Source of the DNA: Massilia sp. UMI-21
GTDB taxonomy: Bacteria; Pseudomonadota; Gammaproteobacteria; Burkholderiales; Burkholderiaceae_D
Assembly: GCA_015277795.1 (NCBI GenBank)
Contig: CP063848.1
Coordinates: forward strand, 4,774,001-4,838,000
Direction of reading: 5' to 3'
Length of the DNA: 64,000 bases
Positions 52,286 to 64,000 of this stretch are shown in pieces (the first letter of the stretch is position 1; every line of letters starts with the position of its first letter). A program made the translations under genes and the position numbers. Below the pieces are notes generated by a model, which did not search any database, was not told where the DNA came from, and saw only the letters and a program-made list of their open reading frames with translations.

Positions 52286-53158
52286 ATGACCATGCCCGCG
52301 CCCATGCAAGCTTCCCCCCGCTTCGAAGGCAGCGACAAGTACGTCGCCACCGCCGACCTGAAACTGGCCGTCAACGCCGCCTTGAGGCTCGGCCGCCCGC
52401 TGCTGATCAAGGGCGAGCCGGGCACCGGCAAGACCATGCTGGCCGAAGAAGTGGCCGCCGCACTCGACATGCCGCTGCTGCAATGGCACGTGAAGTCGAC
52501 CACCAAGGCCCAGCAGGGCCTGTACGAGTACGACGCCGTGTCGCGCCTGCGCGACTCGCAACTGGGCGACGAGCGGGTGCGCGACATCCACAACTATATC
52601 GTCAAAGGCGTGCTGTGGCAGGCTTTCACGGCGCCGGAACCGGTCGTGCTCCTGATCGACGAGATCGACAAGGCCGACATCGAGTTTCCGAACGACCTGT
52701 TGCGCGAACTGGACCGCATGGAGTTCTACGTCTACGAGACCCGCGAGATGGTGGTCGCCAGGCACCGCCCGCTGGTGATCATCACCTCCAACAACGAGAA
52801 GGAACTGCCGGACGCCTTCCTGCGCCGCTGCTTCTTCCATTACATCAAATTCCCGGACCGGGAAACCATGGCCGACATCGTCAAGGTCCACTTCCCGACC
52901 CTGAAGCAGGACCTGCTGGCCGCCGCGCTGCAGAGCTTCTACGAGCTGCGCGAGGTGGCCGGCATCAAGAAGAAGCCCTCGACCTCGGAATTCCTCGACT
53001 GGCTCAAGCTGTTGCTGGCCGAGGACATCCCGGCCGAAGCCCTGCGCAGCCAGGCACGCGGCGCCATCGTGCCGCCGCTGCACGGCGCCCTGCTCAAGAA
53101 CGAGCAGGACGTGCACCTGTTCGAACGCCTGATCGCCATGTCGAGGATGAACCGATGA
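52286..53158 (+). CDS. MoxR-family AAA+ ATPase
   Basis: A 290-residue chaperone-like ATPase. LLIKGEPGTGKTMLAEEVA is Walker A, VLLIDEIDKADIEFPNDLL Walker B, ITSNNEKELPDAFLRRC the sensor 1/arginine-finger region. MoxR proteins work with VWA proteins to insert metals or assemble enzyme complexes. The next gene is exactly such a VWA protein, so the two are a functional pair; the client enzyme is not in view. Confidence 0.92.
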   Translation: MTMPAPMQASPRFEGSDKYVATADLKLAVNAALRLGRPLLIKGEPGTGKTMLAEEVAAALDMPLLQWHVKSTTKAQQGLYEYDAVSRLRDSQLGDERVRDIHNYIVKGVLWQAFTAPEPVVLLIDEIDKADIEFPNDLLRELDRMEFYVYETREMVVARHRPLVIITSNNEKELPDAFLRRCFFHYIKFPDRETMADIVKVHFPTLKQDLLAAALQSFYELREVAGIKKKPSTSEFLDWLKLLLAEDIPAEALRSQARGAIVPPLHGALLKNEQDVHLFERLIAMSRMNR

Positions 53159-53203
53159 TCCAGGCGATCCGGGTGCGGCTGGAGCGCCACGCAAGGAACT
53201 AGC

Positions 53204-54373
53204 ATGCTGATCGATTTCTTCTACACCCTGCGCGACGCCAAGGTCCCGGTCACGATCAAGGAATTCCTGACCCTGCTGGAAGCCATGCAGCAGGGCGTGA
53301 CCGCGCCCGCGCTCGACGAGTTCTATTACCTGGCGCGCCTGACCCTGGTGAAGGACGAAGCCCACTTCGACAAGTTCGACCGTGCCTTCGGCGCCTTTTT
53401 TCACGGCATCGAGGCGGTGTTCGACGAGAAGGCGGAGATCCCGCTCGACTGGCTGCTCAAGCGTTTCGAGCGCGAGCTCACGCCGGAGCAGAAAGCGGCG
53501 CTGGAAAAGCTCGGCTACGACAAGCTGCAGCAGCGCCTGCAGGAACTGCTGAAGGAGCAAAAGGAGCGCCACGAAGGCGGCAGCAAGTGGATCGGCACCG
53601 GCGGCACCTCTCCCTTCGGACACGGCGGCACCAACCCGGAAGGCATCCGCATCGGCGGTCAGGGGCGCAACCGCAGCGCGGTCAAGGTGTGGGAGCAGCG
53701 CAGCTACCGCGACTACGACGACCAGCGCGAACTGGGCACCCGCAACATCAAGGTCGCGCTGCGCCGCCTGCGCCGCTTCGCGCGCACCGGGGCGGCCGAA
53801 GAACTGGCGCTGGACGAGACCATCCGCGCCACCGCCAGCAATGCCGGCTACCTCGACATCCGCATGCAGCCGGAGCGCAAGAACCGCATCAAGGTGGTGA
53901 TGCTGCTGGACGTGGGCGGCTCGATGGACGACCACATCGAGCGCGTCGAGGAGCTGTTCTCGGCGGCCAAGGGCGAATTCAAGAACATGGAGTTCTACTA
54001 TTTCCACAACTGCGTCTATGACTACCTGTGGAAGAACAACCGGCGCCGCCACAGCGAACGCTTCCCGACCTGGGATGTGCTGCGCACCTACCCGCCCGAC
54101 ACCCGCCTGCTGTTCGTCGGCGACGCCACCATGAGCCCCTACGAGGTGCTGGCGCCGGGCGGCTCGGTCGAGTACAACAACGAGGAAGCCGGCGCGGCCT
54201 GGCTGGCGCGCCTCACCTCGACCTTCCCCAGGTTCGCCTGGCTCAACCCCGAGCCGGAGCACCTGTGGGAATACCGGCAGTCGGTCGCCGTCATCAAGCA
54301 GATCATGAACCACCGCATGTTCCCGATCACGCTCGAGGGGCTGGAACGGGCCATGCGGCTGCTCTCCAGATAG
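53204..54373 (+). CDS. VWA-domain protein (CoxE-like), partner of MoxR
   Basis: A 389-residue protein. The N-terminal 250 residues are helical and basic (FFYTLRDAKVPVTIKEFLTL; a glycine-rich linker follows near 125-155). The VWA domain from about 225 has the MIDAS motif VMLLDVGGSMDDHIE, with threonine and aspartate in FVGDATMSPYE. CoxE relatives help to mature molybdenum- or copper-containing enzymes, but orphan MoxR-VWA pairs are also common in betaproteobacteria. Gap to moxR: 45 bp. Confidence 0.9.
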   Translation: MLIDFFYTLRDAKVPVTIKEFLTLLEAMQQGVTAPALDEFYYLARLTLVKDEAHFDKFDRAFGAFFHGIEAVFDEKAEIPLDWLLKRFERELTPEQKAALEKLGYDKLQQRLQELLKEQKERHEGGSKWIGTGGTSPFGHGGTNPEGIRIGGQGRNRSAVKVWEQRSYRDYDDQRELGTRNIKVALRRLRRFARTGAAEELALDETIRATASNAGYLDIRMQPERKNRIKVVMLLDVGGSMDDHIERVEELFSAAKGEFKNMEFYYFHNCVYDYLWKNNRRRHSERFPTWDVLRTYPPDTRLLFVGDATMSPYEVLAPGGSVEYNNEEAGAAWLARLTSTFPRFAWLNPEPEHLWEYRQSVAVIKQIMNHRMFPITLEGLERAMRLLSR

Positions 54374-54435
54374 GCCGGCGCGCAGGTCAATCGTGCGCGT
54401 TGGTCCGTCTTGTAGAATTAGCAAAACGACTACAT

Positions 54436-54536
54436 GTAGGGTGGTCGGCTTCGCCGACCGCGCGTCCAGCTCGCGGACGCGCTGTAGCGACGCATCCTTT
54501 GCTTGAACGCGCGGACGGCACAGCCGTCCACCCTAC
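54436..54536. repeat. REPIN copy D upstream of the antiporter gene
   Basis: The left arm starts GTAGGGTGGTCGGC (54436) with variable pair T-A; the right arm (54505-54536) has variable pair A-T and ends CCACCCTAC. It occupies most of the gap between the VWA stop and the antiporter ATG. The antiporter ribosome binding site (GAGAGGAA) follows directly. Confidence 0.9.
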
Positions 54537-54548
54537 GAGAGGAACCCG

Positions 54549-55751
54549 ATGCCCGACCTGCTGCCCATCCTGACCAGCCTCGCGTGGCCGATCGCGCTCG
54601 CCATCGCCTGGCTGGCCGGCGAATTCGGCCAGCGCTGGACCGGCCTGCCGCGCATCAGTTTCTATGGCGTGGTCGGCTTCGTGCTGGCCGGGCCGCAGCT
54701 CGGCGTGCTGCCGGCGCCGGACGCCGGTCCGGTGGCGCTGCTGGCCGACGTCGCCTTCGGCCTGATCCTGTTCGAACTGGGCTACCGCATCAACCTGCGC
54801 TGGCTGCGCCACAACCCCTGGATCGGCGTGGCCGGACTGGCGGAAAGCCTGCTCACCTTCGTGCTGGTCTACCTGGTCGCCCTCGCCTTCGGCACGTCGC
54901 AGCTGATCGCCCTGATGATGGCCGCGCTCTCGATGGGCACCTCGCCGGCCACCATCGTGCGCGTCATCAACGAACAGCGCAGCTCGGGCCAGGTCACCGA
55001 GCGCGTGCTGCACCTCACGGCGCAGAACTGCGTGCTCGCGGTATTCGCCTTCAACGCCATCGTCGGGTTCTGGATCTTCCACACCTTCGATGCGGTGGGC
55101 GAAGCCCTGTGGCAGAGCCTCGTGATGCTGCTTGGGTCGGCGCTGGTCGGCGCGCTGTTCGGGGTATCGGTCCCGGCCCTGCTGCGCGCCATTCGCAACC
55201 CGCGCCAGGACGCCACCGTGGCCTTCGCGCTGGCCATCGTGCTGCTGGTGGCGCTGTGCGACGCCGGCACGCTGTCGCCCTATATCGCAGCGCTGTTCTT
55301 CGGCCTGACGGCGCGTCACCGCCGCATCGCGTTCAGCCAGGCGCAGCGCAACTTCGGCACACTGGGCGAGGTACTGACCGTGCTGCTGTTCCTGTACGCC
55401 GCCTCGACGCTCGACTGGCGCCAGGTGGCCGGCGGCAGCGCGCTCGCCATCGTCGTGGTGCTGGTGCGTCAGCTGGCCAAGACCGCCGGCGTCACCGCCT
55501 TCGCCCACTTGTCCGGCGTCTCGTGGCGCAAGGGCGCGCTCACCGGCCTGGGCCTGGCGCCGCTGTCGGTGTTCGTGATCCTGCTGATCGAGCATGCGCG
55601 CCACGCGGGCGTGCACGTGGTCGAGGAACTGCGCGCGATGGCCGCGGTGACCATGCTGCTCGAAGTGTTCGGTCCCGTCATCATCCAGCGCGCCCTGGTC
55701 TGGGCGCGCGAATCGTCCACCGACGTCGCGGAGCAGACCCATGCCGCTTGA
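54549..55751 (+). CDS. Cation:proton antiporter (CPA2/KefB-like membrane domain)
   Basis: A 400-residue membrane protein with about 12 helices and no C-terminal TrkA-N domain. [18 protein letters not shown] and [17 protein letters not shown] match the N-terminal CPA2 region; [20 protein letters not shown] and [17 protein letters not shown] follow. It presumably exchanges Na+ or K+ for H+. Its last 11 bases overlap the YbdK start, so the two proteins are co-translated. Confidence 0.87.
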   Translation: MPDLLPILTSLAWPIALAIAWLAGEFGQRWTGLPRISFYGVVGFVLAGPQLGVLPAPDAGPVALLADVAFGLILFELGYRINLRWLRHNPWIGVAGLAESLLTFVLVYLVALAFGTSQLIALMMAALSMGTSPATIVRVINEQRSSGQVTERVLHLTAQNCVLAVFAFNAIVGFWIFHTFDAVGEALWQSLVMLLGSALVGALFGVSVPALLRAIRNPRQDATVAFALAIVLLVALCDAGTLSPYIAALFFGLTARHRRIAFSQAQRNFGTLGEVLTVLLFLYAASTLDWRQVAGGSALAIVVVLVRQLAKTAGVTAFAHLSGVSWRKGALTGLGLAPLSVFVILLIEHARHAGVHVVEELRAMAAVTMLLEVFGPVIIQRALVWARESSTDVAEQTHAA

Positions 55752-56877
55752 CGCCTTCACCTCCTCGCAGCCGCTCACGTTCGGTGTCGAACTGGAACTG
55801 CAGCTGGTCAGCCTGTCGGACTTCGACCTGACCGCGGCCAGCCCCGACCTGATGCACCTGCTCAAGCGCAAGCCCTTCCCCGGCAACGTGACCCCGGAGA
55901 TCACCGAGAGCATGATCGAGATTAACTCGAGCGTGCACTCGTCGTATGGACCGCTGCTGGCGGAGCTGCGCGAGATCCGCGACACCCTGGTGGCGGCCAG
56001 CGACATGCTCAACATCGGCATCGCCGGCGGCGGCACCCATCCGTTCCAGCATTGGTCGGAACAGAAGATATCGAGCAAGCCGCGCTACGAATACCTGTCG
56101 CAGCTGTACGGCTACCTGGCCAAGCAGTTCACGGTGTTCGGCCAGCACGTGCACATCGGCTGCGCCAACGGCGACGATGCGCTCTACCTGCTGCACGCGC
56201 TGAACCGCTACCTGCCGCATTTCATCGCGCTATCAAGCTCCTCGCCCTTCGTGCAGGGCATTGATTCCGGCTTCGATTCGGCGCGCCTGAATTCGGTGTT
56301 CGCCTTCCCGATGAGCGGCCGCGCACCCTTCGTCCTGAACTGGCAGGAGTTCACCGACGTGTACTTCGCCAAGATGGAGCGCACCAACATCATCAAGAGC
56401 ATGAAGGATTTTTACTGGGACCTGCGACCCAAGCCCGAGTACGGCACCATCGAGCTGCGCGTGTGCGACACGCCGCTCACGGTGGAGCGCGCGGCGGCCC
56501 TGGCGGCCTACCTGCAGGCGCTGTGCCGCCACCTGCTCACCCGCGTCGATGCGCCGCCCGTCGAAGACGACTATCTGGTCTACAACTACAACCGCTTCCA
56601 GGCCTGCCGCTTCGGCCTGGAAGGCGCGCTCACGCACCCGAAGACCTACGCCAGCGTGCCGATGCGCGAAGACATCCTGGCCACGCTCGAGCAGATGATG
56701 CCGCATGCCGAGGCGCTGGGCAGCGTGGAAGCGCTGCAGCACCTGGCGGAGGCGGCGCGCGGCGGCAGCGATGCGGCCGCGCTGCGGCGGGTGTTTGCGC
56801 GCGACGGCAGCGTCGAGGGCATGGTCGACGCCGCCATCCGGCACTTCCGCGGCGACCGCCGCACGGGTCTCCGCTAG
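55741..56877 (+). CDS. YbdK-type carboxylate-amine ligase (glutamate-cysteine ligase 2 family)
   Basis: A 378-residue member of the GCS2 family. [54 protein letters not shown] and [16 protein letters not shown] are its conserved segments. E. coli YbdK has weak glutamate-cysteine ligase activity, but the usual substrate is unknown. It overlaps the antiporter gene and faces a gamma-glutamyl hydrolase-like gene, which suggests a gamma-glutamyl compound as product and substrate; this is inference. Confidence 0.88.
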   Translation: MPLDAFTSSQPLTFGVELELQLVSLSDFDLTAASPDLMHLLKRKPFPGNVTPEITESMIEINSSVHSSYGPLLAELREIRDTLVAASDMLNIGIAGGGTHPFQHWSEQKISSKPRYEYLSQLYGYLAKQFTVFGQHVHIGCANGDDALYLLHALNRYLPHFIALSSSSPFVQGIDSGFDSARLNSVFAFPMSGRAPFVLNWQEFTDVYFAKMERTNIIKSMKDFYWDLRPKPEYGTIELRVCDTPLTVERAAALAAYLQALCRHLLTRVDAPPVEDDYLVYNYNRFQACRFGLEGALTHPKTYASVPMREDILATLEQMMPHAEALGSVEALQHLAEAARGGSDAAALRRVFARDGSVEGMVDAAIRHFRGDRRTGLR

Positions 56878-56995
56878 CGTCTTCAGCCGTGCGCCGCGCG
56901 CGCGTCTGGCGGCGCCTGCGCGCGTTCGTGCATGCCGTAGTCGCGCAGCCCCTGCCTCGACTGGAGCGAACGGCGCCACCACCTTAGCGCGCGCC

Positions 56996-57997
56996 CTACA
57001 GCCTGGTTTCGCGCGCGGCGCGCAGGAACTCGTCGAGGACCGGTGTGCAGTCGAGCAGCTCGGTGCCGCCGGCCCGGTGGAATTCCGGATGCCATTGCAG
57101 GCCCATGACGAAGTCGGCGCGCTCGTAGCGGATCGCTTCGACGATGCCGTCGGGATCGGAATAGGCTTCGACGCGGATATTGCGCCCCAACTGCTTGACC
57201 GCCTGGTGGTGGATCGAGTTGACGATCGGCCGGTCGAGGTGGCCGAACATCTTGCCGAGCGAGGAACCCGGCGGGAAGCGCACCGCGTGCCGGTGCGCGT
57301 CGTACAGGTCGTGCACGTGCGCCATTGCCTCGGGCACATTGGTGGCGACGTCCTGGAACAGCGTGCCGCCGAAGGCGACGTTGATCAGCTGGCAGCCGCG
57401 GCATACGCCCAGCACCGGCTTGCCGGCATCGACGAATTCGTGCAGCAGTTCGAGCTCGTAGACGTCGCGCGCCCGGTCGCCATTCCACTCGGGCCGGGTC
57501 GGCACTTCGGAATAGGTCTGCGGCGCCACGTCCGCCCCGCCCTGCAACACCAGCCCGTCGAGGTGGCGCGCGTAGTGGCGCAGGGTGATGTTACTAGGGT
57601 GGAATAGTCCGTTTGTGTTTACGGTAGGAATCATGAACACCAGCACGTCGCGCGACATCACCCACTGGGCAATCGATTCTTCGAGATACTGGAGATTCTT
57701 GCTGAGCAAGCCCTTGGCGCCCGGCTCGGGGTGGAAGATGCGCGCCGATACCCCGATATGCAGGGTGCGATTCATGAAATCGCGGCCGAAACGGTCGCGC
57801 AGTGCACGCCAGCGCGAGCTCAGCACCCGACCGGCCAGCGCCAGCGGCGTGTCGCCGTCGCGTTGGTACTTGGCATGACCGCGCATGGTCTGACCCTGGG
57901 TCGCGCGCCGGTCCGGCACCCGCGTCGGGGTCTCAGCAAGCTTATCAACCGGCGGACCGGGCATTTCTTCGGATGGTATAGGTTCGCATTCCGCCAT
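56996..57997 (-). CDS. Class I glutamine amidotransferase, gamma-glutamyl-GABA hydrolase (PuuD)-like
   Basis: A 333-residue protein from the ATG at 57997; an ATG at 57886, with AGGG seven bases upstream, gives 296 residues and is a good alternative. The catalytic domain starts at MNRTLHIGVSARIF. LDGLVLQGGADVAPQ is the oxyanion strand, GVCRGCQLINVAFGG holds the nucleophile cysteine, and MGLQWHPEFH the histidine and glutamate. Relatives hydrolyse gamma-glutamyl amides. It is convergent with ybdK. Confidence 0.87.
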   Translation of the reverse strand: MAECEPIPSEEMPGPPVDKLAETPTRVPDRRATQGQTMRGHAKYQRDGDTPLALAGRVLSSRWRALRDRFGRDFMNRTLHIGVSARIFHPEPGAKGLLSKNLQYLEESIAQWVMSRDVLVFMIPTVNTNGLFHPSNITLRHYARHLDGLVLQGGADVAPQTYSEVPTRPEWNGDRARDVYELELLHEFVDAGKPVLGVCRGCQLINVAFGGTLFQDVATNVPEAMAHVHDLYDAHRHAVRFPPGSSLGKMFGHLDRPIVNSIHHQAVKQLGRNIRVEAYSDPDGIVEAIRYERADFVMGLQWHPEFHRAGGTELLDCTPVLDEFLRAARETRL

Positions 57998-58138
57998 AGG
58001 TATCAATATAGCCCTTGACACGGCCGCGCACGATTTAAAGTTGTTACAAAAAACCACGGAGGGCAGCGCATCCGCGCAACAGGCCCAGCTTGCGCGATTT
58101 TCATTTTCGGTTAATACTGTATGCAATTACAGTGGTTT

Positions 58139-59020
58139 TCACCCCGGCAGCGACAGCAGTTTCTGGAAGGTGGTCAGCAGATGACGGTCCGCGATCGGCT
58201 TGTCGAGCAGTCCACGCACGCCCGCATCGCGGGCGCGCAGGCTGTCGTACTTGAACGATTGCCCAACAAGAAGCAGCACGGCGGTACGACCTGCCCCTTC
58301 CTGTGACTTGATGGCGCTGCTCAGGCTGTAAGGTTCGATGCCGGGCGCGCAAGTGTTGATCATGACCAGCGACACCGGGGTCTCGTCGCACAGGCGCACC
58401 GCGGCGCGGCTGCTGTCGGTCCATTCGACCGGCCGGCTGGCCGAGCCCGGCGTCGCCGGCGTCGCACCGGGTGGATTGCCGAGGGTGTTGCCGATAGTAT
58501 TGGCAAAGACGCGCGCCACATGGTCGCGGAAGGCGCCGCCCTTGTCGATGATGAGCACGGCGCCGTCGGGCGGTCCATGGCGCAGGCGGGCATAATAGGC
58601 CGGCGCCTCGGTATCGGGCGCCAGCCTCGGCCTTCGTCGGCGCTCGGGCAGGCAACGCTGGCCGCGGGCTGCCAGGGTCGCCAGTGTCTGCACGCGGCTG
58701 TCGAGCAGTTCCGCCAAGACCTCGTACAGGCTGGCAGGGTCGACGGGACGCGGCAAGCTGCGGCGGCTGCTGGCGCCATCGCCGCCGATCAGCAGGATGG
58801 GTTGCGGCGCGCCGGGCGGCAGGCAAGACAGCCGCGCCAGCGCCGCCGGATTGCCGCCGTCGGCGATATACAGGTCCGGTTCTTGCAAACTGTCGTCGTG
58901 CAGGCAAAAATACGACGGCCCCGGCGACGGGGCTTGCGCCAGCAGACGCTCCAGCTGGGCGCATTCAGCCGGCGCGAACCCGACCAGGCGGAGGGTGAAT
59001 GGATATCTGGGTGCGTGCAT
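58139..59020 (-). CDS. Response-regulator-like protein with two receiver-type folds
   Basis: A 293-residue protein from the ATG at 59020. The C-terminal 120 residues look like a receiver domain (GAVLIIDKGGAFRDHVARV, SLVMINTCAPGIEP, AVLLLVGQSFKYDSLRARDA, GLLDKPIADRHLL). However, the usual phospho-acceptor aspartate position reads asparagine (MINTCA). The N-terminal half resembles a second degenerate receiver (RLVGFAPAECAQLERLL, DLYIADGG). No output domain is visible, so it may act as a protein-protein adaptor. Confidence 0.6.
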   Translation of the reverse strand: MHAPRYPFTLRLVGFAPAECAQLERLLAQAPSPGPSYFCLHDDSLQEPDLYIADGGNPAALARLSCLPPGAPQPILLIGGDGASSRRSLPRPVDPASLYEVLAELLDSRVQTLATLAARGQRCLPERRRRPRLAPDTEAPAYYARLRHGPPDGAVLIIDKGGAFRDHVARVFANTIGNTLGNPPGATPATPGSASRPVEWTDSSRAAVRLCDETPVSLVMINTCAPGIEPYSLSSAIKSQEGAGRTAVLLLVGQSFKYDSLRARDAGVRGLLDKPIADRHLLTTFQKLLSLPG

Positions 59021-59326
59021 CGCTTTTCCAGCCTTTCCTTGGGGCAGCTCAAAAAAACCTGCTGCGCTTGCACCGGCGGTAGAGGGGCACATGGCCCTGC
59101 GATGCGCGCCGTACGGCTGGTACAGCTGCGCTTCTCGACCACCATTGCCGCCGCTCGCGACGGTTTTTCGATTTGCCCTTGGCATCTTCCGGGCCACATC
59201 GTTTTAATCTAGCACAAGGGTGCAGACTAACAAGCACGTTTGGCATCTCGCTTGTCACGTAAAAAGGCCAAATTTTTCCGCCTGACAAGATAGAATGCGC
59301 AAGCATTGAACACCACACACATCAGC
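59021..59326. other. 306-bp divergent promoter region before parE
   Basis: No coding frame is convincing. TAGAAT (59291-59296) is a candidate -10 for parE, 31 bases before its ATG, without a clear -35. The stretch around 59250-59285 is AT-rich. On the other side GGAAAAG precedes the receiver-like gene. Confidence 0.5.
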
Positions 59327-61324
<1,998 letters not shown>

Positions 61325-61358
61325 CCTCGCCCCGTGCGCTGAACAGAACGACACGATC

Positions 61359-63686
<2,328 letters not shown>

Positions 63687-63705
63687 ACAAGCTGATTACG
63701 TCACC

Positions 63706-63737
63706 AAGAACGCCGGCTCGACGCCGGCGTTCTTTAT
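63706..63737 (+). terminator. Terminator of parEC
   Basis: A perfect 12-bp stem (63706-63717 with 63723-63734) followed by TATT only. The T-run is short, but the stem is strong and lies 20 bases after the parC stop. Confidence 0.75.
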
Positions 63738-63739
63738 TC

Positions 63740-63838
63740 GTAGGGTGGCCGGCTTTGCCGGCCGCGCGTTCGACCAGAAGATGCGCGCCACAATGCATCC
63801 GGCCTTGAACGCGCGGTCGACCGAGCCGACCATCCTAC
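63740..63838. repeat. REPIN copy E between parC and the terminal gene
   Basis: The left arm starts GTAGGGTGGCCGGC (63740), variable pair C-G. The right arm (63807-63838) has variable pair T-A, one further G-T wobble, and ends CATCCTAC. The copy is flanked by two terminators. Confidence 0.88.
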
Positions 63839-63867
63839 AAAAAACGCCGGCTTGAACGCCGGCGTTT
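63835..63867 (-). terminator. Terminator of the gene cut by the window end
   Basis: A ten-base stem (63842-63851 with 63858-63867) is followed on the minus strand by TTTTTTGTAGG. The T-run runs into the GTAG end of REPIN E. Confidence 0.85.
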
Positions 63868-63885
63868 CCGTTACAGCACGACAGC

Positions 63886-64000
63886 TCAGTGCTTCGCCGC
63901 CGCCTTGTGCACGTCGGCCATGGCTTCAGCACGCACCTGCTCGGTCTTGGCCGCGGCCGTCGCCTTGTCGGCGGCCGCGTCGACCTGGGTCTTGAGCAGC
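63886..64000 (-). CDS. C-terminal 37 residues of an Ala/Lys-rich protein (cut by window end)
   Basis: The minus-strand frame ends with stop at 63886-63888. The visible end reads LLKTQVDAAADKATAAAK followed by TEQVRAEAMADVHKAAAKH. It is alanine- and lysine-rich with a helical, amphipathic look, like phasins or small nucleoid-type proteins, but too short to assign. The dedicated terminator at 63835-63867 supports it as a real gene. Confidence 0.55.
   Translation of the reverse strand, partial: LLKTQVDAAADKATAAAKTEQVRAEAMADVHKAAAKH

Overview
The window is GC-rich, densely coded bacterial chromosome. Gene content and order suggest a betaproteobacterium of the Oxalobacteraceae, most like Massilia/Telluria: aroQ-accB-accC-prmA-DUF3426, mpl-yqiA-ubiC, a PilS/PilR pair, alanine/lysine-rich histone-like proteins and a SWIB protein with the same kind of tail. 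The assignment rests on protein recognition, not a database search. No rRNA, tRNA, CRISPR array, prophage or insertion sequence was seen.

Layout. 1-9456: the 3' part of hemL (+), then a long minus-strand block with corA, mtgA, aroE, a TonB-type transducer, an RNB-domain exoribonuclease, ubiC, yqiA and mpl (cell wall, shikimate and ubiquinone steps). 9551-16938 (+): a nucleotidyltransferase-like protein, a TlpA-type thioredoxin, then aroQ, accB, accC, prmA, a zinc-ribbon/DUF3426 membrane protein and a PfkB-family kinase. 17015-28627 (-): YggT, a 473-residue histone-H1-like protein with 39-bp tandem repeats, a GT4 glycosyltransferase, a Cys/Gly-rich-tailed protein, a cytochrome c-sorbosone dehydrogenase fusion and nrdB/nrdA with candidate NrdR boxes. 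29162-33396 (-): pilR, pilS, a small membrane protein and a CcsA/YpjD-like protein. 33477-36161 (-): an SsuACB/TauABC-type ABC importer lying between ypjD-like and ffh.

36412-46995: ffh and the SWIB protein (+); two tandem alkaline phosphatases, a lytic transglycosylase and proS (-); rppH, DUF1841 and a double-DTG aspartyl protease (+). 46996-52105 (-): an amidohydrolase, a membrane-anchored AraC regulator, a SulP transporter and two small cytochromes c. 52286-56877 (+): a MoxR ATPase, a VWA/CoxE-like protein, a cation/proton antiporter and a YbdK-type ligase. 56996-59020 (-): a gamma-glutamyl hydrolase-like amidotransferase and a receiver-like protein. 59327-63686 (+): parE and parC. A cut gene end (-) closes the window.

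The most striking feature not explained by genes is a dispersed intergenic element of about 100 bp, present five times. It consists of two inverted REP-like hairpins that begin with GTAG. One stem position carries all four Watson-Crick pairs among the copies, so the structure, not the sequence, has been conserved. It looks like a REPIN population mobilised by a RAYT (TnpA-REP) encoded elsewhere. Other points of interest are a terminator abutting the yggT ribosome binding site, a protease with two retropepsin-like halves, a 37-codon ORF in the rppH leader, and a GGGAAAATTTTCCC palindrome in front of the protease gene.
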